A stretch of DNA of 11,195 nt from Candidatus Symbiothrix sp. GTDB taxonomy: Bacteria > Bacteroidota > Bacteroidia > Bacteroidales > Azobacteroidaceae. The notes beneath the pieces are model-generated. The model did no database searches. It was not told the DNA's origin and saw only the letters and a list, made by a program, of their open reading frames with translations. The position numbers and the translations under genes were made by a program. Where the stretch lies: positions 1-11,195 of the forward strand of contig JAITXK010000123.1 of assembly GCA_031284765.1 (NCBI GenBank), given 5' to 3'. How positions within the stretch are numbered: the first letter of the stretch is position 1; every line of letters starts with the position of its first letter. Positions 1 to 6,789 of the stretch are shown here, in pieces.

Positions 1-478
1 ATTCGTCTGTTGAGCCGTTGGTTGTCGGCACCCAAGTCATCTGATAGGCGATTTCGGCATCTTTCGTCATTGAATGGGTCAGTTCGAAAAAGATTTTGCC
101 GTCTAAAAATTCGGAATACGTCACCGGCGTAATAGTTATAAACGGCAATGTATCCTTGTCCACCACCATGGATTCTTTTTTTTCCGCAATGCTTTGCTTG
201 ACAGACAAAAGAACTTGAATAGCTTCTGCCGTCAACGGGTTTCGATCGGGATAAACCGTATAATCGACTATTAAACAGGCGTTATCTTCCTTATCGGATA
301 AGTCAGGAGCAAGAAAATGCCCGCGAGGAGTAGATATATACGTTAAATCCTCTATTTTACGCACGACAGCTGGGTCTGCCGGTATATTGAAATAACTTTC
401 CCCCGGTTCGGGCAAACAACTCACCATACTCAAAATCATCCCTGCAAGTAGCAAGGGAAGCATTACTGATTTTTTCAT
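1..478 (-). CDS. Putative lipoprotein of unknown function, 3' end beyond window
   Basis: An open frame of 159 codons starts at an ATG (476-478) and runs off the left edge without a stop. The N-terminus is a lipoprotein signal peptide: MKK, a hydrophobic stretch of about 14 residues, then a lipobox-like MVSC with the acceptor cysteine at residue 21. The residues after it (LPEPGES) are acidic and polar, as is common for Bacteroidota lipoproteins, some of which are exported to the cell surface. The rest of the visible chain is soluble and looks beta-rich, with a segment DPAVVRKIEDL and no catalytic motif that I recognise. The layout recalls small Bacteroidales lipoproteins of the NigD-like kind, but I cannot assign a family. 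It lies 58 bases downstream of ruvC on the same strand and has its own likely promoter (515-547). That it is a lipoprotein is well supported; its function is unknown. Confidence 0.8.
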   Translation of the reverse strand, partial: MKKSVMLPLLLAGMILSMVSCLPEPGESYFNIPADPAVVRKIEDLTYISTPRGHFLAPDLSDKEDNACLIVDYTVYPDRNPLTAEAIQVLLSVKQSIAEKKESMVVDKDTLPFITITPVTYSEFLDGKIFFELTHSMTKDAEIAYQMTWVPTTNGSTDE

Positions 479-514
479 TGCGATATTTTTTTATTGAAAC
501 ATAAATAACGGATA

Positions 515-547
515 CAAAAATAAGCATTATTATCCATTAATCCCGAA
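515..547 (-). promoter_or_regulatory. Predicted promoter of the lipoprotein gene
   Basis: Read on the minus strand, the -7 box TATTTTTG (515-522) matches the Bacteroidota consensus TAnnTTTG. A TTCG at 544-547, one base off the TTTG -33 box, lies 21 bases upstream, within the usual spacing. The -33 half falls inside the last codons of ruvC. The start codon is 36 bases downstream of the -7 box. This is a motif match only. Confidence 0.5.
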
Positions 548-1094
548 CCCGTTTTTCATTTTTATTGATAAAATCCTTCCAACCGGTATATTGTTTCGTT
601 TGTTGCGGACGATTGCTTTGCAGAAAATGGCACATGGCAGCCGCCAAACCATCAGTCGCATCTAATTGGGGCAACATGTCTTCTTGTGGAATTTTCAGAA
701 ACCGTTTCAGCAAATCGGCCACCTGCTCTTTGGAAGCGCGGCCGTTGCCGGTAATCGCCATTTTGATTTTCAACGGAGCGTATTCGAAAATAGGGATGTC
801 GCGGGTTAAGGCTGCGGCCATCGCCACGCCCTGCGCCCGTCCCAATTTAAGCATGCTTTGCACGTTGGCGCCAAAAAAAGGTGATTCAATGGCCAGTTCA
901 TCCGGCAAAAATTCATCAATCAAACTGATTACCCGTTCAAAAATCCGCCGGAGACGCATGTAGTGATCGGCATGTTTATCAAGAATCAAAACGCCCATCG
1001 CCATCATATCCGGTTTATTATCAATTACTTTAATTAATCCGTAGCCCATTACGGTGGTGCCCGGGTCGATACCCAAAATTATTTTTTCTTTCAT
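537..1094 (-). CDS. ruvC: Crossover junction endodeoxyribonuclease RuvC
   Basis: RuvC is the dimeric, metal-dependent nuclease that cuts Holliday junctions symmetrically after RuvAB branch migration. The protein has 185 residues (E. coli RuvC has 173). The RNase H-like active site is complete: Asp10 in GIDPGTT, Glu70 in LAIESPFFG, and Asp145 and Asp148 in LDATDGLAAA. The family segment KMAITGNGRASKEQV is at about 111-125. I chose the ATG at 1092-1094 because it puts GIDPG at the usual distance from the N-terminus. An in-frame ATG at 1115 would add seven residues and would overlap the likely -7 box. The gene is not next to ruvA, which lies about 6.9 kb away on the other strand; this separation is common in Bacteroidota. 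A short lysine/arginine-rich tail ends the protein. Confidence 0.97.
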   Translation of the reverse strand: MKEKIILGIDPGTTVMGYGLIKVIDNKPDMMAMGVLILDKHADHYMRLRRIFERVISLIDEFLPDELAIESPFFGANVQSMLKLGRAQGVAMAAALTRDIPIFEYAPLKIKMAITGNGRASKEQVADLLKRFLKIPQEDMLPQLDATDGLAAAMCHFLQSNRPQQTKQYTGWKDFINKNEKRVRD

Positions 1095-1112
1095 TCGATA
1101 TAAAAAACTACA

Positions 1113-1120
1113 CAAAAGTA
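1113..1120 (-). promoter_or_regulatory. Predicted -7 box of the ruvC promoter
   Basis: On the minus strand this reads TACTTTTG, a full match to the Bacteroidota -7 consensus TAnnTTTG. It lies 18 bases upstream of the chosen ruvC start. No clear TTG -33 box is found 17-23 bases further upstream, so the call rests on the -7 box and its position. It supports the shorter RuvC start, because the ATG at 1115 falls inside the box. Confidence 0.5.
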
Positions 1121-1142
1121 ATCAGTTTTTGAGAAAATCCGT

Positions 1143-1150
1143 TACCTTTG
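1143..1150 (+). promoter_or_regulatory. Predicted -7 box for tRNA-Ala and possibly exbBDD
   Basis: The sequence TACCTTTG fully matches TAnnTTTG and lies 18 bases before the mature 5' end of the tRNA, a sensible leader length. The nearest TTTG upstream (1128-1131) is only 11 bases away, too close for a standard -33 box. No other promoter is visible between the tRNA and exbB, so this box may drive both. Confidence 0.5.
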
Positions 1151-1168
1151 TGTGTTTTTCAAAAAACA

Positions 1169-1242
1169 GGGGCATTAGCTCATCTGGCTAGAGCGTTAGA
1201 CTGGCAGTCTAAAGGTGACGAGTTCGATCCTCGTATGCTCCA
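1169..1242 (+). tRNA. tRNA-Ala (anticodon GGC)
   Basis: A complete cloverleaf can be folded by eye. The acceptor stem is GGGGCAT (1169-1175) with ATGCTCC (1235-1241), followed by discriminator A at 1242. The D stem is GCTC/GAGC (1178-1181 and 1191-1194). The anticodon stem is TTAGA/TCTAA around the loop CTGGCAG, giving anticodon GGC at 1203-1205, which reads GCC and GCU alanine codons. The variable region is AGGTG, and the T arm is ACGAG/CTCGT around TTCGATC. The acceptor stem contains a G3-U70 wobble pair, the main identity element recognised by alanyl-tRNA synthetase, which independently confirms the assignment. CCA is not encoded (ACAT follows the stem), so the 3' end must be completed by a nucleotidyltransferase. 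Confidence 0.96.
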
Positions 1243-1262
1243 CATCTCTGATTATAATTATC

Positions 1263-1934
1263 ATGACATTACTCCTTATTATTTCAACTGTCAGCGAAAA
1301 TGAAGGTATTTATCAAGCGATTAAAACTAAATTCATAGAAGGCAATCCTTATTTCATGGGGATCATTTCTTTGGTTTTGGTGATCGGTTTGGCATTCTGT
1401 CTGGAGCGCATTATCTATTTGACATTGGCTCAAATCAATACAAAGAAATTCTTGTCGCAAACGGAAGAATTGTTGAAAAAACGCAATTTGGATGTTGCCA
1501 AACAAATTGCCCAAAACACACGAGGGCCGGTAGCCTCCATCTGTTACCAAGCCTTGAGTCGCATTGACGAAGAGGTGGATGTAATCGACAAATCCATAAC
1601 GGCTTACGGAAGTGTGCAGACGGGTTTGCTGGAAAAAAATCTGTCATGGATTACCTTATTTATTGCAGCCGCACCCAGTTTGGGATTTTTGGGAACGGTG
1701 CTCGGTATGATTGAATCCTTCGATCAAATTCAGCAATTTGGTGATATTAATCCGACGATTGTTGCCGGCGGGATGAAATTTGCGTTGATTACGACTGTGG
1801 GCGGTCTGATTGTCGCATTGATCCTTCAATTCTTTTACAATTATATTCTGACGAGAGTCGAAAAAATAGTCGGACAAATGGAGGACGCCTCCATTACGAT
1901 TTTAGATCTGATTATTCAATACAAAAGGCAATGA
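1263..1934 (+). CDS. exbB: ExbB/TolQ/MotA-family proton channel protein
   Basis: This is the proton-channel subunit of an ExbB-ExbD motor, which uses the proton motive force in the inner membrane to energise a TonB- or Tol-type partner. The protein has 223 residues and three membrane segments, at about 31-47, 130-150 and 171-195, with a long cytoplasmic loop between the first two. The family signatures are clear: PSLGFLGTVLGM in the second segment with Thr145, and GGMKFALITTVGGLIVAL in the third with Thr178, the threonine that faces the proton path in the family. I chose the ATG at 1263 because an in-frame ATG at 1215 lies inside the tRNA. The stop overlaps the next start by 4 bases (ATGA), so translation is probably coupled to exbD. 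It starts only 20 bases after the tRNA. Confidence 0.94.
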   Translation: MTLLLIISTVSENEGIYQAIKTKFIEGNPYFMGIISLVLVIGLAFCLERIIYLTLAQINTKKFLSQTEELLKKRNLDVAKQIAQNTRGPVASICYQALSRIDEEVDVIDKSITAYGSVQTGLLEKNLSWITLFIAAAPSLGFLGTVLGMIESFDQIQQFGDINPTIVAGGMKFALITTVGGLIVALILQFFYNYILTRVEKIVGQMEDASITILDLIIQYKRQ

Positions 1935-2521
1935 CACGTTTCAAGCGCAAAATACCGCAAATCAATTCGGGCGCCTCGGCCGATATTGCTTTTCTGTTGC
2001 TGACGTTTTTCCTTATTACCAGTTCATTCGATTCCAAGACCGGCATTTATCGGAAAATGAATCCGCCGGTAGTCGAAAACGTTTTGAAAAAACGCATGGA
2101 TATTCAGCAACGCAATTTGCTGACCTTGACTATTGACGCCAATGACCGTATTGCATTCGAAAACGAGGAATTTCCGCTTCAGGACATTCGTGCGCTAAGT
2201 AAAACATTTATTTCCAATCCTGACAATTCGGATTTCCTGCCGGAAAAAGAAACCCTGGATATTCCCGAAATCGGCTCTTTTGCGGTTACCTCCAAGCATG
2301 TCATCGCGCTATACGTGGCTCCCAAAACGACCTATCAGACCTATCTTTCCGTATTGAGCGAAATAACGGCTGCCTATAATGAATTGCGCAATGAAACGGC
2401 CAACCGCTTGTTCCAAAAATCGTTTGCACGCTTAACTCTCGAACAAAAAGAAGCGATCCGGACAGCCTTTCCCTATCATATTTCGGAAACCGAAACACTC
2501 AACGAAGGAGGCGCCCAATGA
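1931..2521 (+). CDS. exbD: ExbD/TolR-family protein, first of two (long form)
   Basis: ExbD is the single-span subunit that works inside the ExbB ring. The protein has 196 residues: a short basic cytoplasmic tail, one membrane helix at about 17-33 carrying the proton-carrying aspartate (Asp18 in SADIAFLLLTFFL), and then a periplasmic domain. Asp18 corresponds to Asp25 of E. coli ExbD. The chain is about 50 residues longer than typical ExbD (about 140). The extra length is in the middle of the periplasmic part and in a C-terminal tail (about 155-196) rich in charged residues. I expect this to be the ExbD subtype that Bacteroidota often encode beside a shorter paralogue, but that is from memory of the group. 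It overlaps exbB and the second exbD by 4 bases each. Confidence 0.92.
   Translation: MTRFKRKIPQINSGASADIAFLLLTFFLITSSFDSKTGIYRKMNPPVVENVLKKRMDIQQRNLLTLTIDANDRIAFENEEFPLQDIRALSKTFISNPDNSDFLPEKETLDIPEIGSFAVTSKHVIALYVAPKTTYQTYLSVLSEITAAYNELRNETANRLFQKSFARLTLEQKEAIRTAFPYHISETETLNEGGAQ
2505..2511 (+). promoter_or_regulatory. Shine-Dalgarno-like AAGGAGG before second exbD
   Basis: AAGGAGG ends 6 bases before the ATG at 2518, textbook spacing for a ribosome binding site. The other genes here show A-rich leaders without such a site, as expected in Bacteroidota, where Shine-Dalgarno pairing is little used. The same bases encode Glu-Gly-Gly at the end of the first ExbD, so the match could be chance. 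Confidence 0.4.
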
Positions 2522-2958
2522 GCCGTTTTCGCAAATCGGCCAACAGGCAAGTGCCCGGCTTGAACACGGCCGCTCTGCCCGACTTGGTGTTTACCCTCCT
2601 GTTCTTTTTCATGATTGTAACCAGCATGCAAACCGTTCCGGTAATGACTCAACTCGACCTGCCGGTAACCGAAGAAATGCAGAAGTTGCAGGAAAAATCG
2701 TTACTTGTCTATATTATGGTGGGCAAAGACCTGCATCAAATTCAGTTCAATTCCGGTTTTATTGCTTTGGACGATTTACCGGCCCACTTGCAGTCTTTCA
2801 AAACAGAACTTCCCGAGGCTGACCGTGGCAAATTGACGGCTATCCTGAAAATCGACAAAGACACGCAGATGTCTGTGGTGCATAAGATTAAAGAGTCTTT
2901 GCGGGGGGCTGGAGTTTTGACGGTGCATTATTCGGTGGTGAAAAATTCCCGTCGGTAA
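2518..2958 (+). CDS. exbD: ExbD/TolR-family protein, second (short form)
   Basis: This second ExbD-like subunit has 146 residues, the usual family length. It has a basic N-terminal tail, one membrane helix at about 21-37 with the conserved aspartate Asp22 in ALPDLVFTLLFFFM, and a compact periplasmic domain ending in a basic tail. It shares little sequence with the 196-residue copy beyond the membrane region, so the pair is not a recent duplication. The start overlaps the previous gene by 4 bases (ATGA). With ExbB it would give a motor built with two different ExbD chains, or two alternative motors sharing one ExbB; the sequence does not decide between these. No tonB follows; the next gene is metH after 102 bases. 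Confidence 0.92.
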   Translation: MSRFRKSANRQVPGLNTAALPDLVFTLLFFFMIVTSMQTVPVMTQLDLPVTEEMQKLQEKSLLVYIMVGKDLHQIQFNSGFIALDDLPAHLQSFKTELPEADRGKLTAILKIDKDTQMSVVHKIKESLRGAGVLTVHYSVVKNSRR

Positions 2959-3004
2959 TTGAAGGTTTCCCCTCACTTTTGCGGATACCATTTTCACTTG
3001 TCAG

Positions 3005-3036
3005 TGTGGAAAATTCGTTTTTATCACGTATATTTG
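3005..3036 (+). promoter_or_regulatory. Predicted metH promoter
   Basis: A -7 box TATATTTG (3029-3036) fully matches TAnnTTTG. A TGTG at 3005-3008, one base off TTTG, lies 20 bases upstream, the expected spacing. The metH ATG is 24 bases after the box. The gap is too short for a cobalamin riboswitch, and I see no B12-box-like structure in it. Confidence 0.6.
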
Positions 3037-3060
3037 CATAATCATACAAAATATCATCAA

Positions 3061-6000
3061 ATGACCACATTAAGACAGTTTTTGCAAAGTCGCATCCTCA
3101 TTTTAGACGGTGCGATGGGAACCATGATACAGCGCTACAATCTGACGGAAGAAGATTACCGCGGAGAACGTTTCGCTCGCCTCCCCGGCCAAATGAAAGG
3201 CAACAACGATATGTTGAGCCTCACGCGCCCCGATATTATCCAAGCCATTCACGCCCGCTATTTGGATGCCGGAGCGGATATTATCGAAACCAACTCGTTC
3301 AGTGCAAACGCTATTTCGATGGCCGATTACAATATGGAAAACGATGTGAGAGAGCTAAATCTCGAATCTGCCAAAATTGCGCGGGCAATCGCTGACACAT
3401 ACACCAGCCGCAATCCCGACAAACCGCGTTTTGTTGCCGGTTCTATCGGACCAACGAATAAAACCGCTTCATTATCGTCCGACGTGTCGAATCCTGCGCA
3501 CCGGAGTGTTTCGTTTGATGAGTTGTATCAGGCTTTTCTAATGCAAACGCTGGCTTTGATTGAAGGCGGAGTAGATGTTTTGTTGATTGAAACCGCCATT
3601 GACACCCTGAATGTCAAAGCCGCTCTGATGGCTGCGGAAGATGCCATGCAGGAGTTGGGAAAAGACATCCCCATCATGGTTTCGTTTACCCTTTCGGGGA
3701 AAAGCGGACGCATCCTATCGGGACAAACCCTGGAAGCGGCTTTGGTGTCCATTTCTCATGTTAAATTGCTCAGTATCGGGCTAAACTGTTCGTTTGGCGC
3801 ACGCGATATGAAACCGTTTCTGAAAGAACTGGGACGAATCGCCCCGTTTTACATCAGCGCCTATCCCAATGCGGGATTACCCAACAGCCTGGGACAATAC
3901 GACGAAACGCCCGAACGGATGGCTCTGCAAATTCAGGAATACATTGACGAAGGTTTGGTAAATATCATCGGCGGTTGCTGCGGAACTTCGCCCGACCATA
4001 TTGCGCACTATGCGGATATTGTGAAAGGGGCAAAACCGCATCTGCCCGCTGGTTGTGACGGGCTACAGCCCTCTTCTGAATTGGTATTGGCAGGCTTGGA
4101 TGTGTATCATCTTCCCCTTTCCGCCGGCTGTTTCACGGTCATCGGTGAGCGTTGCAATGTAGCCGGTTCGCGTAAATTTCTCCGCCTGATTAAGGAAAAG
4201 AAGTACGAAGAAGCGCTGAGCATTGCCCGCCAACAAGTGGAAGAAGGTGCGCAAGTTTTAGATATTAATGTTGATGACGGCTTATTGGAAGGTGCGCAGG
4301 AGATGACCAACTTCCTGAATCTGATTGCCTCCGAGCCTGATATTGCCAAAGTTCCCATCATGGTGGACAGTTCGGACTGGAACATCCTTGAGGCCGGTTT
4401 GAAATGCCTGCAAGGCAAATCCATAGTCAATTCCATCAGCCTCAAAAACGGCGAAGCCGATTTCCTGCAAAAGGCCAAAAAGGTCCAATCGTTCGGCGCG
4501 GCGGTCATCGCCATGGCTTTTGACGAACAGGGACAAGCCGACACGTTTGAACGGAAAATTGAAGTCTGTGAACGCATGTACCGCTTGTTGACCGAGAAAG
4601 CCGGTTTCCTCCCGTCCGATATTATTTTCGATCCGAATGTGTTGGCAATAGCTACCGGCATTGAGGAACACAACCGCTATGCCGAAGATTTTATTCGTGC
4701 CACCGAATGGATTAAACAGCATTTGCAAGGCGCAAAAGTCAGTGGCGGAGTCAGCAATCTGTCGTTTTCGTTTCGCGGAAACAACTATTTGCGTGAAGCC
4801 ATGCACACGGTCTTTCTCTATTATGCCATTCAAAAAGGGATGGATATGGGGATAGTGAATCCGTCCACAACGCTGCCATACGAAGATGTACCCGTAGATT
4901 TAAGGAATTTAATTGAAGATGTTTTATTCAACCATTCATCCGGTGCGGTGGAAAAACTGATGAATTGGTTGACGCAACATAGCGAGGAACAAAACGGTGA
5001 AGCCAACCGGCGCACTGCCCACGCGAACGACTGGCGCACTTGTCCCGTTGCTGAACGCCTCAAATACGCCCTTGTCAAAGGCATCGGTGATTTTTTGGAA
5101 GAAGATATTCGGGAGGCTTTGCCCCTGTATCCGAATCCGGTGGATTTAATCGACCAACCGCTGATGCAAGGCATGAACGAAGTCGGAACCTTATTCGGCG
5201 AAGGGAAGATGTTTCTGCCCCAAGTGGTTAAAACGGCGCGCACGATGAAAAAAGCGGTCGCCATTCTCCAACCCTTCATTGAGGCCGGACGACAGGCCAA
5301 CACCGCCAAAGCCGGAAAAATCCTGCTTGCTACCGTGAAAGGCGATGTGCACGACATCGGCAAAAACATCACAAGCGTGATTTTGTCCTGCAATAATTAC
5401 GAAGTCATTGATTTGGGCGTCATGACTCCCCCCGAAATCATTATTCAACGGGCAAAAGAGGAAGACGTGGACATTGTTGCATTGAGCGGTCTGATTACGC
5501 CGAGTTTGCAGGAAATGGCAGTCGTGGCCGCCGAAATGGAAAAAGCGGGCTTGCACAAACCCCTGCTGATTGGCGGGGCAACCACTTCACCCCTGCATAC
5601 GGCATTGAAAATCGACCCGCTGTATCATGGCGCGGTGGTGCAGGTTCACGATGCTTCGCAAGCGGTGCCTGTTGCCAAGCAATTACTGAACGACCTTACC
5701 AAAGCGGATTACACGCAAGAAATCAAAGAAAAATACAATCAACTGCGGGTGGAAGGGCACAAGGAAAAAGAATTGGTTTCCCTTGATTATGCCCGGAAAC
5801 ATCGTTTTCAATTGAAAGATGCGGAGTATCAAAATCCGAAACCGCGTATCGAAGGCGCCAAAGTGGTGGATGCGATTCCGGTACAAACAATTATACCTTA
5901 TATTAACTGGGCGGCGTTTTTGTCGGCTTGGAAGTTGCCGGTCAAATATGCGCATTTCGATGCATTGCTATTGAACGGCTTGCCCGAAAACGAGCAGACG

Positions 6001-6732
6001 AAGGCTCAAGAGGCTTTACAATTGATTCAGGATGCAAAGAAAACCGTGTCCGCCTGGAGTGAAACTTGTCCCGATATGATTCGGGCGATTGTCGGTTTTT
6101 ATCCGGTACGAGTAGAGGACGAAGCATTGGTTGTTGTCCGTAACAACGGGACAGTGAAGATTCCCGTTTTGCGCCAGCAGGAAAAGCGCGAAGATGACAC
6201 CTACAAAGCTCTGACGGATTTTATCCGTCCGCAAGGCGATTATATCGGCTTTTTCGCGGCAACGGCAGGTGTTGCGAAAAAACATTGCTCCTGCGGTTGT
6301 GAACATTCGGACGATGCCTATCAAACGCTGGTAGAGCAAACCCTGCGCGATCGCTTGGCGGAAGCTACCGCCGAATACCTGCACGAAAAAGTCCGCAAAG
6401 AATATTGGGGCTATTCTCCTGATGAGGCTTTTACTCCCGAAGAGTTGCTGTACGCGCCGTCCCGCGGTATTCGTCCCGCTTCAGGCTATCCGTCGCACCC
6501 CGATTTGTCGCTCAATTTTGTCCTTGACGAATTGCTGCAAATGAACCGTATCGGCATCGAATTAACGTCCAACGGCGCAATGAATCCAACGGCGTCGGTG
6601 GCAGGAATGTATATTGCGCATCCCGAATCCGGTTATTTTCATATCGGTCGTGTGGCCGATGACCAGTTGGCGGATTATGCCGCAAAAACCGGTCGCTCAA
6701 TCGAAGAAACGAAACGCTGGTTGGGAATGTAG
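3061..6732 (+). CDS. metH: Cobalamin-dependent methionine synthase MetH
   Basis: MetH transfers a methyl group from methyltetrahydrofolate through cobalamin to homocysteine, making methionine in the cytoplasm. The protein has 1223 residues (E. coli 1227) and all modules in order: homocysteine domain (about 1-330) with zinc ligands Cys243, Cys306 and Cys307; folate domain (about 355-615) with VIGERCN and MVDSSDW; cap (about 620-740); cobalamin domain (about 750-880) with the lower-ligand motif DVHDIG, His764; and the AdoMet reactivation domain (about 895-1223) with Arg1138 before GYP. I chose the ATG at 3061; a TTG 102 bases upstream would add residues unlike the family and would cover the predicted promoter. 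An oddity is a Cys-Ser-Cys-Gly-Cys patch at 1076-1080, where the E. coli protein has an acidic linker. The organism must make or import cobalamin to use this enzyme. Confidence 0.98.
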   Translation: MTTLRQFLQSRILILDGAMGTMIQRYNLTEEDYRGERFARLPGQMKGNNDMLSLTRPDIIQAIHARYLDAGADIIETNSFSANAISMADYNMENDVRELNLESAKIARAIADTYTSRNPDKPRFVAGSIGPTNKTASLSSDVSNPAHRSVSFDELYQAFLMQTLALIEGGVDVLLIETAIDTLNVKAALMAAEDAMQELGKDIPIMVSFTLSGKSGRILSGQTLEAALVSISHVKLLSIGLNCSFGARDMKPFLKELGRIAPFYISAYPNAGLPNSLGQYDETPERMALQIQEYIDEGLVNIIGGCCGTSPDHIAHYADIVKGAKPHLPAGCDGLQPSSELVLAGLDVYHLPLSAGCFTVIGERCNVAGSRKFLRLIKEKKYEEALSIARQQVEEGAQVLDINVDDGLLEGAQEMTNFLNLIASEPDIAKVPIMVDSSDWNILEAGLKCLQGKSIVNSISLKNGEADFLQKAKKVQSFGAAVIAMAFDEQGQADTFERKIEVCERMYRLLTEKAGFLPSDIIFDPNVLAIATGIEEHNRYAEDFIRATEWIKQHLQGAKVSGGVSNLSFSFRGNNYLREAMHTVFLYYAIQKGMDMGIVNPSTTLPYEDVPVDLRNLIEDVLFNHSSGAVEKLMNWLTQHSEEQNGEANRRTAHANDWRTCPVAERLKYALVKGIGDFLEEDIREALPLYPNPVDLIDQPLMQGMNEVGTLFGEGKMFLPQVVKTARTMKKAVAILQPFIEAGRQANTAKAGKILLATVKGDVHDIGKNITSVILSCNNYEVIDLGVMTPPEIIIQRAKEEDVDIVALSGLITPSLQEMAVVAAEMEKAGLHKPLLIGGATTSPLHTALKIDPLYHGAVVQVHDASQAVPVAKQLLNDLTKADYTQEIKEKYNQLRVEGHKEKELVSLDYARKHRFQLKDAEYQNPKPRIEGAKVVDAIPVQTIIPYINWAAFLSAWKLPVKYAHFDALLLNGLPENEQTKAQEALQLIQDAKKTVSAWSETCPDMIRAIVGFYPVRVEDEALVVVRNNGTVKIPVLRQQEKREDDTYKALTDFIRPQGDYIGFFAATAGVAKKHCSCGCEHSDDAYQTLVEQTLRDRLAEATAEYLHEKVRKEYWGYSPDEAFTPEELLYAPSRGIRPASGYPSHPDLSLNFVLDELLQMNRIGIELTSNGAMNPTASVAGMYIAHPESGYFHIGRVADDQLADYAAKTGRSIEETKRWLGM
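4060..4071. repeat. Short perfect inverted repeat inside metH
   Basis: GGGCTACAGCCC is a hairpin-capable inverted repeat with 5-base arms and a 2-base centre. It falls in the linker between the homocysteine and folate domains of MetH (about residues 334-337), a place that tolerates small insertions. Whether it is a genome repeat or chance cannot be told from one copy. Confidence 0.35.
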
Positions 6733-6789
6733 AATGTGTCAGCCACTCGCATAAATCATTGAATAATTAAAATTTTATTTACAATAATC

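Noticed and set aside
565..963. A 132-codon open frame on the plus strand across ruvC
   Set aside because: It lies wholly antisense to a clear ruvC, has no family features, and its composition follows from the codon use of the real gene.
1169..1242. The tRNA gene as an attachment site for an integrated element
   Set aside because: No integrase, no repeated copy of the tRNA 3' end in the window, and housekeeping genes on both sides.
2959..3060. An N-terminal extension of MetH from a TTG at 2959
   Set aside because: The added residues do not resemble the MetH N-terminus, and the stretch contains a good promoter; the ATG at 3061 fits the family length.
4107..5393. Three consecutive minus-strand open frames of 183-188 codons inside metH
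   Set aside because: They lie antisense to strongly conserved MetH domains, have no recognisable domain and no promoter box in front; long antisense frames are expected in a gene with this codon use.
6733..6789. AT-rich symmetry (AATAA...TTATT) after metH as a terminator
   Set aside because: The arms are only 5 A/T bases and there is no GC-rich stem or T-run, so a stable hairpin is not expected.
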